From: Stieleria mannarensis
Lineage (GTDB): Bacteria; Planctomycetota; Planctomycetia; Pirellulales; Pirellulaceae
NCBI RefSeq assembly: GCF_014154935.1
Contig: NZ_JACEHH010000015.1
Coordinates: 62,001-126,000 of the forward strand
Reading direction: 5' to 3'
DNA length: 64,000 nucleotides
The position numbers were made by a program, and so were the translations under genes. The notes under the pieces were generated by a model. It searched no databases. It saw only the letters and a program-made list of their open reading frames with translations, and had not been told where the DNA came from. Shown here piece by piece: positions 8,564 to 15,430 of this stretch (the stretch's first letter is position 1; every line of letters begins with the position of its first letter).

Positions 8564-9178
8564 ATGAAACGAAGTCTTCAACAACGACTTGCCGCTGCGG
8601 CCGCGACCGTGTGCCTGCTGTTGCCCCTGGCAACGCTCCCGGGGTGCAGCGAGAGTGAAGCGAGTTCGACGCCGTCCGGTGGCATCACGCCCCAACAATT
8701 CGCCGACGGCGTGCATGCGGTGATGATGGCCGATCGGACCGTGTACGCCACCCACGTCGTCACCAATTTGAACAAGCAAGACGCGCCGGTCAAAGCGTTC
8801 GAATACTGGGAAGACACCGAGAACTCGATTCCGTTGCCGGCCCAAATGTTCCGCATGGGCGCCGAATTGGTCGATGAAAACCCCGAAGCCGGTTTCACGT
8901 ATTCCTTGCGAAGCAAATGGCCGCTCAATGAACAGCACCAGGCCAAGACCGAATTGGAGCAGAAGGCGTTGGATTTCCTGAGCGAAAACCCCGGTGAAAA
9001 CTTTTACGGGGAAGAAGAACTCGGCGACCAAAAGTACTTCGTCGCCGTCTACCCCGACCGTGCCGTTGCCGAGGCGTGCTGGTCGTGCCACAACGACCAC
9101 CCCAATCGCGGCGATGACTACCCGGAATTTGCCAAAGACGACGTGATGGGCGGCGTGCTGGTGCGAATCCCGCTTTAA
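8564..9178 (+). CDS. DUF3365 (Tll0287-like) mono-haem lipoprotein
   Basis: A 204-residue exported protein. Start is ATG 8564, giving MKRSLQQRL followed by a hydrophobic stretch and the lipobox LATLPGC, so it is probably lipid-anchored. The body has the DUF3365 pattern: a helical start, a central RMGAELVDENPEAGF segment typical of the family, and a C-terminal haem site CWSCHNDHP. DUF3365 proteins are small PAS-like haem proteins found in redox and sensory contexts. It lies third in the redox operon, 62 bp after the multihaem cytochrome, and may pass electrons or sense redox state or a gas ligand. Confidence 0.87.
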   Translation: MKRSLQQRLAAAAATVCLLLPLATLPGCSESEASSTPSGGITPQQFADGVHAVMMADRTVYATHVVTNLNKQDAPVKAFEYWEDTENSIPLPAQMFRMGAELVDENPEAGFTYSLRSKWPLNEQHQAKTELEQKALDFLSENPGENFYGEEELGDQKYFVAVYPDRAVAEACWSCHNDHPNRGDDYPEFAKDDVMGGVLVRIPL

Positions 9179-9243
9179 AGGTCGCTCACACTTTCAATTC
9201 CAACTCTCCTGTTTCTCTTTCCACCATCTTGAGTGAATGAATC

Positions 9244-9678
9244 ATGACTCCCGAACAAATTGATTTGGTCCAGTCGTCTTGGGAAAAGGTCAAACCGATT
9301 TCCGAACAAGCCGCTGAGTTGTTTTATGGTCGTCTGTTTGAACTGGACCCTTCGTTGAAACCGCTGTTCAAGGGCGACATGAAGGAGCAGGGCAAGAAGC
9401 TGATGGCGACGTTGAATCTGGCCGTCACGTCCCTGACCAAACTGGACGACATCCTGCCGGCGGTGAAAGACCTGGGCCGCCGCCACGTGAAGTACGGCGT
9501 GCCGGATGAAAGTTACCAAACGGTCGGCCAAGCCCTGCTCTGGACACTCCAGCAAGGCCTGGCCGAAGCGTTCACCGACGACGTCAAACAGGCTTGGACG
9601 ATCACCTACGTCACGCTCAGCAACGTGATGCTGGAAGCCGCCCACGAAGGCGACGCGCCGACCGCGAAAGCGAGCTAA
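9244..9678 (+). CDS. Single-domain bacterial haemoglobin
   Basis: A 144-residue globin of the Vitreoscilla haemoglobin/flavohaemoglobin type without the reductase domain. Proximal His is H81 (LGRRHVKYGV). Y28 matches the B10 Tyr, F42 the CD1 Phe and Q49 the E7 Gln of that family. This is the active-site set linked to O2 binding and NO dioxygenation. A lone globin needs an external reductase. The flavoprotein at the head of the same operon is an obvious candidate but cannot be proven from sequence, since its membrane and cytochrome partners point to the periplasm. It is last in the run of four rightward genes. Confidence 0.93.
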   Translation: MTPEQIDLVQSSWEKVKPISEQAAELFYGRLFELDPSLKPLFKGDMKEQGKKLMATLNLAVTSLTKLDDILPAVKDLGRRHVKYGVPDESYQTVGQALLWTLQQGLAEAFTDDVKQAWTITYVTLSNVMLEAAHEGDAPTAKAS

Positions 9679-9714
9679 AGACAGTGTCGAACCCTTGTCT
9701 CAATTGTTCCCCCC

Positions 9715-9732
9715 TCAGCCGCTCGCGGCTGA
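9715..9732. terminator. Short hairpin after the globin gene
   Basis: A 7-bp perfect stem (tcagccg/cggctga) with a four-base loop lies 37 bp past the globin stop. There is no T-run, so it may be a weak terminator or part of a repeat rather than a classical rho-independent site. Confidence 0.35.
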
Positions 9733-9821
9733 CCGGATGCCGCGGACGTCCCGCTGCGCGGACAGGTGGGGGACCGACGAGAGTGTTTTTCTTTTGCCAA
9801 GAGACAGACTGAGCGAAAAAG

Positions 9822-9964
9822 GGTCAGGAGCGAATGGCACGGGCTTAAGCCAATACGCTGAGCCGTAGCCGCTAGCCTCGGTCCTTACCGCCATGTTAAA
9901 GGCGCATCAATGACCGCTGCTAGCGACATCGGCTCACGAAGCCCGTGCCATTCGGGTCCTGACC
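9822..9964. repeat. Long imperfect palindromic intergenic element
   Basis: The left arm 9822-9846 (ggtcaggagcgaatggcac...) is nearly the exact reverse complement of the right arm 9939-9964 (...gtgccattcgggtcctgacc). Inner segments around 9857-9885 and 9911-9938 also pair (gagccg...gctagc...cggtc). The whole would fold into a long hairpin. A related half-copy (cttaagcccgtgccattc) occurs at 22648-22665, so this is a dispersed family. It contains no gene. The rest of 9679-10133 holds nothing else I can name. Confidence 0.8.
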
Positions 9965-10133
9965 GTTTTTTTCCTGTTTGCCCCTTCTTTCCCTGCTACG
10001 CGGCGACCGTCGGCAGCTAACGCCTGCACACCAACACGGATCCACCTGCCAATCGTGTCGCACGATGAATTAGAATGGATGCCGAAGGTCTGATACCAAA
10101 CGCAATTTTTTGTTGGCAGGATTCGACGTCTCG

Positions 10134-11096
10134 ATGGCTTCCAAGGGCGAGAACACGACAGCCGGGGAGTCTGCGACCAATCTGGGTTCCGCCGATCTGG
10201 GGAAGTGGGTCTGCTTGGAAAACGCCCGGGGCTGTGTCGCCACTGCCGCTCGAATCACGCTCGCGTCGCGTCTGGCCGTGGTGCTGCACCATCTGCCCGG
10301 GGCCGGGGGACGCGACGATGCATCGATCGAACACGTGCATCAACTGCGTGTCGGCACGCGCCGGGTGATTGCGGCGTTGGAGTTGTACCAGGACGTGATC
10401 CCGCGCAAGCGGGCTGATCGGATGGCAGTTCAGATGAAACGGATCCGCCGGGTCGCCGGTGTCGCACGCGATCTGGACGTGCTGTTGATGCGTTATCGCG
10501 AAACCCAGCCGCGAAGCTACAAGCGGTTGGCACGCCGTCTGAAACCGCTACGTCGCGAGGCTCGCAAAGCGATCATGCAGCTGGATCACGACTTGATGAA
10601 AAAAGATCGCTTGCCCCGACGTGCGAAGAAGTTGCTCGATTCGATCGATTGCAAGCGGGACATCGATTTGGACGAATTCGCCAGAACGCAGCTCGCCGAT
10701 CAATCGGAGCGATTCTTCCGAAAGTCGAGAAGTGATCTTGAACGGGTCGATCGATTGCACCGCTTTCGGATCCAATCCAAACGCCTCCGCTACACCATCG
10801 AACTGCTCGGTGACGTCTTGCCGGCGGAAGTGCGATCGGAGATCTATCCGGTCGTTTGCAAAGTCCAAGACGTGTTGGGGGAACTGAACGATCACGCGAT
10901 CGCCCGCGGCCGGATGAAGCGACTGGCCAACAGCGAGATCAAGCCGCGTCGCATCAAGCGATTGAAAACACTCGCCAAGAAAGAACAGCGAATGATGGAA
11001 GAAACGCAGTTGAAGTTCCATCTCTGGTGGACGCCGGACTTTCGCGACGATCTGGAGAAGTCGGTCGAACGCATCCTGCATGGACTGTCGCATTAG
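10134..11096 (+). CDS. CHAD domain protein
   Basis: A 320-residue, strongly basic helical protein. The CHAD domain carries the expected conserved histidine/basic helices: VHQLRVGTRRVIAAL near the start, HRFRIQSKRLRYTIE in the second half, and DVLGELNDHAIARG. CHAD domains bind polyphosphate through these basic residues and are often found with polyphosphate metabolism, CYTH or ArgK-type proteins. None of those is adjacent here. I chose ATG 10134 over the TTG eight codons upstream. It lies rightward, convergent with the next operon. Confidence 0.88.
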   Translation: MASKGENTTAGESATNLGSADLGKWVCLENARGCVATAARITLASRLAVVLHHLPGAGGRDDASIEHVHQLRVGTRRVIAALELYQDVIPRKRADRMAVQMKRIRRVAGVARDLDVLLMRYRETQPRSYKRLARRLKPLRREARKAIMQLDHDLMKKDRLPRRAKKLLDSIDCKRDIDLDEFARTQLADQSERFFRKSRSDLERVDRLHRFRIQSKRLRYTIELLGDVLPAEVRSEIYPVVCKVQDVLGELNDHAIARGRMKRLANSEIKPRRIKRLKTLAKKEQRMMEETQLKFHLWWTPDFRDDLEKSVERILHGLSH

Positions 11097-11131
11097 CATC
11101 CAATGCATCGGGTGATCGGCGCTTGCACGAT

Positions 11132-11259
11132 TCAGAGTCGGCCGTCGGCGATCAGCCGTGCCAGATCGAAGGTCGCGACGATGCCCACCAATACGCCTTG
11201 ATCGGTGACCGGCAAGCGGTGCACGTGATGTCGGCCGCGGTAAAATCATGGCTTGCCAT
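11132..11259 (-). pseudogene. Relic of a CBS-domain protein
   Basis: Directly after the stop of the leftward P-loop gene, an ATG reads MASHDFTAADI in one frame. The CBS-like ending HVHRLPVTDQGVLVGIVAT then continues in another frame up to a TGA at 11132-11134 (final residues DLARLIADGRL). A CBS domain normally has about 30 residues between these two pieces. The simplest reading is a CBS gene with an internal, frame-shifting deletion. No intact frame spans it. Confidence 0.6.
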
Positions 11260-12273
11260 CTATAGCTCCAGTTTTTCCTTGAGCAGTCGGTCCAATTCTT
11301 CCAGGGTCTCCGGGTTGGTCAGATTTAAAGTCGCGGCCTGGACAAGCCCGCGGACGACTTGGACGCCCGCCGAAGTGCTCGTGCAGACTCCGGTGACCAG
11401 GTCGGGTGAAAAACCGAACCCTTTGGTGACGCCGATCACGGAGTAAGGGTCCGAGGCACACAAGACGGTGAACCGCCGGCCATGGCTGAGCCCCGAAACG
11501 GCGACTTGTCCATTGTAGGGTTCGATCGGCGACGCGCCCGCTTCGGCGACCAGAACTTCGGGGCGGACTTGTGCGATCCGGCCGACCAGGGCGTCGAAGG
11601 CCTGTTGATAGACGTCGGCTTCGCAAATCGTTGATGGAAGTCCGGTGTCGACGAAATCGAACACGGCATCGGCACCGGCATCGGACATCGACAGGATATC
11701 GCGGTAGCGTCCGGCACCGGTAAACTTGGCGGCCGCGACGCGCAAGCCCATACGTTTGAGACGCCGAATGATGACTTTGGCCGACGTCGTTTTTCCGGAG
11801 GACATCGAGGTCCCGATCAACAGCACGGTCGGGCACTGCAGCTTTGCCGTCGGGACGGGGGCGACAAAGTCTTGCATGGTCACTTTTTCGCCGTTCCGTT
11901 TGACATGGCCGCGATAGACCAGGTGGATCGGTTCACCGACAAAGCTGGAGCGGGACGTCACGCGTCCGATCAATCCGGCCGCGGTCATCGCATGCATCGC
12001 CCCGTCGTAGGGGATTTCCTGCCAACTGCCGACCGATTCGAGCGTTGCGGCGCGAAAGCCGAACGCGCCGACGATCCAGTCACCCAGGGAAACTTCGATC
12101 ATCCGGCCCGTCCCCAGTTCGATCCTGCGGCTGGGCGAGGTTTGCGTGACTTCACCGACGACGTAATCGCCGGTCGCCCAGACGTCGCGCGAGAGCAATT
12201 CCACATCGAACGGTTGTTCAGCGAGATCCGAGATTCGAGTCAGCGATCCGAACGTCAACTTGGTTTCGCACAT
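11260..12273 (-). CDS. P-loop protein of SIMIBI type (MobB/DUF1611-like), function unknown
   Basis: A 337-residue cytosolic protein with two parts. An N-terminal beta-rich region (about 1-140) is followed by a nucleotide-binding domain starting TVLLIGTSMSSGKTTSAKV, with the P-loop at residues 154-162. The second part contains AAKFTGAGRYRD and VLVAEAGASPIEPYNG, reminiscent of MobB, dethiobiotin synthetase or DUF1611 proteins, where a GTPase-like domain acts on a small molecule. ATG 12273 is preferred over GTG 12282 because GAGG precedes it at a good distance. It lies 42 bp after the M20 peptidase gene and is probably the last intact gene of that operon. Confidence 0.75.
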   Translation of the reverse strand: MCETKLTFGSLTRISDLAEQPFDVELLSRDVWATGDYVVGEVTQTSPSRRIELGTGRMIEVSLGDWIVGAFGFRAATLESVGSWQEIPYDGAMHAMTAAGLIGRVTSRSSFVGEPIHLVYRGHVKRNGEKVTMQDFVAPVPTAKLQCPTVLLIGTSMSSGKTTSAKVIIRRLKRMGLRVAAAKFTGAGRYRDILSMSDAGADAVFDFVDTGLPSTICEADVYQQAFDALVGRIAQVRPEVLVAEAGASPIEPYNGQVAVSGLSHGRRFTVLCASDPYSVIGVTKGFGFSPDLVTGVCTSTSAGVQVVRGLVQAATLNLTNPETLEELDRLLKEKLEL

Positions 12274-12315
12274 CGGTCGCACCTCGTCGCGGGGAAATGT
12301 CGCGGAGTAGTTCGT

Positions 12316-13563
12316 TCAGGTTTCTTCGGGTTGCGTGCCACCGTCGGTCGAGCAGATCAACGGCGACCGATCGTATGCTTGATCCTTCCGCTGCGGGTCG
12401 CGATCTGCGATCGGTTTCTCTAACAACAAACATGCCAACAGCGCGGCGCGTTCGGGCAATTTGTCTTCGATGACGTGTTCGATCAGCGCGTGGGCACCGT
12501 CACCGACCGCGCCCAGGCCGTCCAGCGTTGCGGTGTGCAGGCTGGTGTAGTTGCCGTCGGATCCGCCGCCGGCGGCGCCTTCGTCGATTTCAATCCCCAG
12601 TGCATCGGCGGCCGCTTGGGCGCGATGCCACAAGGCTTGATTACGTGGCGTCGGTTCCAGCGGCGGTCGGCCGATCGTTCCACTGACCTGGATCTGTGTC
12701 CCAGGCACTGTCGGCTTGATCGCGTAGATGGCCTGTTCGACCTGCCGTGCGATCGCTTCGGTCCGAACCCGCACGTCGACTTCCGCGCGGCTTTCCGCGG
12801 CGACCACGTTCGGCCGCACGCCGCCATCGATCGTCCCCACATTGACCGTGGTCCCGGCTTCGGGATCGTTGAGCGCATGCAGGGCTTGAACGACGTGGGA
12901 AAGCTCTAGGATCGCGCTGATTCCCTTGTCCGGGTCCAGACCGGCGTGGGCTGCCCGTCCGGAAATCGTGATCACAAATCGTCCGACGCCCTTGCGAGCC
13001 GTTTTCAGTCGTCCCTCGGTGCCGAGTGACGGCTCCATCACCAGCGCCCGATCGACACAGCGGGCCAATTGCTCGATTCGCCACGCCGATTCGCTGCTGC
13101 CGATTTCTTCGTCCGAATTGATGAACAAGACGGGGGTGACTGTCGGAGACATCCCCAGATCTTTCAGGGCACGCATCGCGAACAAGGCTTGAACGAGCCC
13201 GGCTTTCATGTCGTAAACGCCGGGTCCGTGCAGTCGACCGTCGCGCGACTGGACCGGCATCCGCTTGAGCGTCCCGACCGGCCAAACGGTGTCGCAATGC
13301 CCCAGCAACAGCTGCCGGTGGCGATCAGCCCCCGTCACCGCCGGCAGGGCCAACAGTTGACCGCCGGAGGTTGTGCCGCGGTAGCGGCGACAGCGAAATC
13401 CGATCGCCTGTAATTCGCTCGCGAACAGATCAAAGACCGGGCCTTGGGTGCTCGGGTCGGCCGACGGCGATTCGATCAGCGCCGCCTCGCGGATCAGGGC
13501 GACCATGGCATCCTGCTGGGTGGCCAGCCAACGGAAGATCTTTCCTGCGGTTGCCTTGTTCAC
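12316..13563 (-). CDS. M20 family metallopeptidase (carboxypeptidase G2/ArgE-like)
   Basis: A 415-residue di-zinc hydrolase. Expected ligands are present: H89 and D91 in LLGHCDTVWP, D118 in GVYDMKAG, and the E152-E153 pair in NSDEEIGSSES. The dimerisation domain (GRAAHAGLDPDKG) is intact. A late histidine sits in DGAHALIEHVI. The overall pattern is closest to glutamate carboxypeptidase/CPG2-type enzymes that release an amino acid from an N-acyl or peptide bond; the true substrate is unknown. It starts with GTG overlapping the upstream flavin reductase-like stop by four bases (GTGA), so translation is coupled. The last 25-30 residues are a poorly conserved tail. Confidence 0.9.
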   Translation of the reverse strand: MNKATAGKIFRWLATQQDAMVALIREAALIESPSADPSTQGPVFDLFASELQAIGFRCRRYRGTTSGGQLLALPAVTGADRHRQLLLGHCDTVWPVGTLKRMPVQSRDGRLHGPGVYDMKAGLVQALFAMRALKDLGMSPTVTPVLFINSDEEIGSSESAWRIEQLARCVDRALVMEPSLGTEGRLKTARKGVGRFVITISGRAAHAGLDPDKGISAILELSHVVQALHALNDPEAGTTVNVGTIDGGVRPNVVAAESRAEVDVRVRTEAIARQVEQAIYAIKPTVPGTQIQVSGTIGRPPLEPTPRNQALWHRAQAAADALGIEIDEGAAGGGSDGNYTSLHTATLDGLGAVGDGAHALIEHVIEDKLPERAALLACLLLEKPIADRDPQRKDQAYDRSPLICSTDGGTQPEET

Positions 13564-14282
13564 GATTCGGGATCCCTGGTCTTTTGAAATCCGGCAGGGA
13601 ACGGGAACGACTGGCTGCGGTGGACCGTCGCGTAACGTGTCGGGGCCAGGTAGGCCAGCAGCGGGGAGTTGGCGATCACTTCCTGATCATCGACATCCAT
13701 CGACCGTAGTGCCGCGGGAGAAACCATCGCCGCGACGATGCGACCGGCGATCAGGCTGTTGGCGCCGAAGCCGTCGACGATGCGGTCGAGTTCACATTCG
13801 AAAAACAAGGTCGACTGGGCCAGGAATTCGCCATCGATGGTGGTCGCCTTGAACCGCGGCAGCGCGGTCAGGGCGGGTTTGGAATCGTCGCCGCAGCGGG
13901 GCGAGGCGGCCAGGCTGGCCAGGACCACTGCGTCGGCGGCCGGAAAGCTGACCGTAAACACTTTGTCGCGGCGAATGTTTTGATAGGTCGCGTGTTCGGG
14001 CGTGCAGACGAACCCGAAGTAGTTCTCCCAGCCCAGCGGGGTCGCCATGTGCTTCGGCGCCAGATCGTAGCGGCCGTCCGGCTCGCGTGTTCCGATCACG
14101 ATCAGTGGGGCGACGGTGAAGAAACGGCCCCAGATCGGAACGCTCACGTCCAGGCGGACCCAATCGTCAGGTTGTTGATTCGTCGAACGCTCCACCGGCC
14201 CTACCTCGGATTCTAAGTCGACGCGAATTCTGTCGAAACGTCGCAGGCAGGAGGTGCAAGCGGCGTGCCATTGGGGTGGCAT
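13560..14282 (-). CDS. Flavin reductase-like/FMN-binding split-barrel protein
   Basis: A 240-residue protein with a split-barrel pattern: APLIVIGTREPDGRYDLAP followed by MATPLGWENYFGFVC and NIRRDKVFTVSFP, as in flavin reductase-like FMN-binding proteins. Such proteins bind FMN or FAD and reduce it with NAD(P)H, or serve as single-component oxidoreductases. The start is uncertain: ATG 14282 adds a stretch of about 30 residues that may not be native. It heads a tight three-gene set with the M20 peptidase (4-bp overlap) and the P-loop protein. A shared pathway is likely but I cannot name it. Confidence 0.8.
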   Translation of the reverse strand: MPPQWHAACTSCLRRFDRIRVDLESEVGPVERSTNQQPDDWVRLDVSVPIWGRFFTVAPLIVIGTREPDGRYDLAPKHMATPLGWENYFGFVCTPEHATYQNIRRDKVFTVSFPAADAVVLASLAASPRCGDDSKPALTALPRFKATTIDGEFLAQSTLFFECELDRIVDGFGANSLIAGRIVAAMVSPAALRSMDVDDQEVIANSPLLAYLAPTRYATVHRSQSFPFPAGFQKTRDPES

Positions 14283-14405
14283 TCAAACGATTCTGCTGGA
14301 TGAAATCGATCCGTCCGCGGCGATGACCAGGTTGATCGCAGTCTTGTCGTCATTGGACGAATCCGTGACGTTCACGTTTTGCTCGCCTTGGTTCGCGGTC
14401 AACAT
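14283..14405 (-). CDS. Possible 40-residue small protein
   Basis: An ATG at 14405 follows GGGAG at good spacing and reads MLTANQGEQNVNVTDSS and onward for 40 residues to a TGA. That TGA is immediately followed by the ATG of the flavin reductase-like gene. Spacing and ribosome site suggest a real leader or small protein coupled to the operon. The peptide itself has no recognised motif and could be chance. Confidence 0.3.
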   Translation of the reverse strand: MLTANQGEQNVNVTDSSNDDKTAINLVIAADGSISSSRIV

Positions 14406-14577
14406 GGCTCTCCCAGAGGTGTAAACTGTGCCGATCGGACGAGGGGTTAGACGCAACCAATGTACCGCGTCGGTCGTACGAGACGAAATCTGCAGCTGCT
14501 GACGCGGACCGCGGGCAGAAACCTCGCCCCCCACGAGAAGCATTATCCTGCCCTCACTTCCCTGGTCATCAGGTTTC

Positions 14578-15177
14578 ATGTTACCTGCTGTTTTGTTGCT
14601 TGCCGAACATGCCGGCCGATGGGCGCCGTGGCTGGAAACCAGCGGCGTTGTCGTGCTGGCGATCCTGTTGGTGATCGGCTGCCTGGTCGCTTGGGCGACT
14701 AACCTGATCGCCCTGCCCGGCAACTGGTTCTGTGTGCTGCTGCTGGCGCTGTATGCCTGGCTGGGTCCGGCATCGGGCCGGCTGGCGATCGGCTATGGCG
14801 GGGTGCTGGCAGGATTCGTGTTGGCGTTAGCCGGTGAATTGTTCGAGTTTCTCGCCGGTGCGGCCGGTGCCAAACGCGCCGGGGCGAGTCGGAAATCCAC
14901 GCTGTATTCGATTATCGGATCGATGGCCGGTGCGATCACCGGCGCGATCGTCGGCGTTCCTGTGCCCGTGATCGGATCGGTCATCGCGGCGATCCTGTTC
15001 GGCGGAATCGGCGCGGCCGCCGGAGCGATGTACGGCGAGTGGACCAACGGAAGGACGTGGAAAGAGAACTGGTCGGTCGGGCATTCGACGTTTTGGGGCC
15101 GCACGTTCGGGACGCTCGGCAAAGTCGTCGCGGGACTGTTCATCGTGATCCTGGTGATCGCCGCAATCCTGGTCTAG
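14578..15177 (+). CDS. DUF456 family membrane protein
   Basis: A 199-residue protein with about five membrane helices. The family pattern is clear: LIALPGNWFCVLLLALYAW early, then glycine-rich helices (GSMAGAITGAIVGVPVPVIG; ILFGGIGAAAGAMYGE). It ends in a hydrophobic helix VVAGLFIVILVIAAILV. DUF456 proteins are small inner-membrane proteins of unknown function. It stands alone on the plus strand between leftward genes. Confidence 0.87.
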   Translation: MLPAVLLLAEHAGRWAPWLETSGVVVLAILLVIGCLVAWATNLIALPGNWFCVLLLALYAWLGPASGRLAIGYGGVLAGFVLALAGELFEFLAGAAGAKRAGASRKSTLYSIIGSMAGAITGAIVGVPVPVIGSVIAAILFGGIGAAAGAMYGEWTNGRTWKENWSVGHSTFWGRTFGTLGKVVAGLFIVILVIAAILV

Positions 15178-15430
15178 TGCTGCGCCGAAACTTGATTTGG
15201 GATCGGGCGGCGGGAATCGGGTAAGAAGATTTGGAAGGTGAGAAAATGATGAAATGCACCCTCCTTTCGATCTCGCCAATTTTCCTATCTCCAAAATCTT
15301 CCTCCCTCTCCGCCCTGCCACAACGCCCAGTCGAGCCGATGAGGATGACGCGCGTCAACGCGTGGCACCAAACCGCACGACCTCACGCGGCGTTTTGGGC
15401 CGAGTGGGGTCGCGATTCTTCGGCGACCGA
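15178..15430. other. Convergent intergenic region, nothing recognised
   Basis: About 250 bp lie between the ends of DUF456 and the haem-binding dehydrogenase gene. I see no repeat, RNA or clear terminator. Confidence 0.4.
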
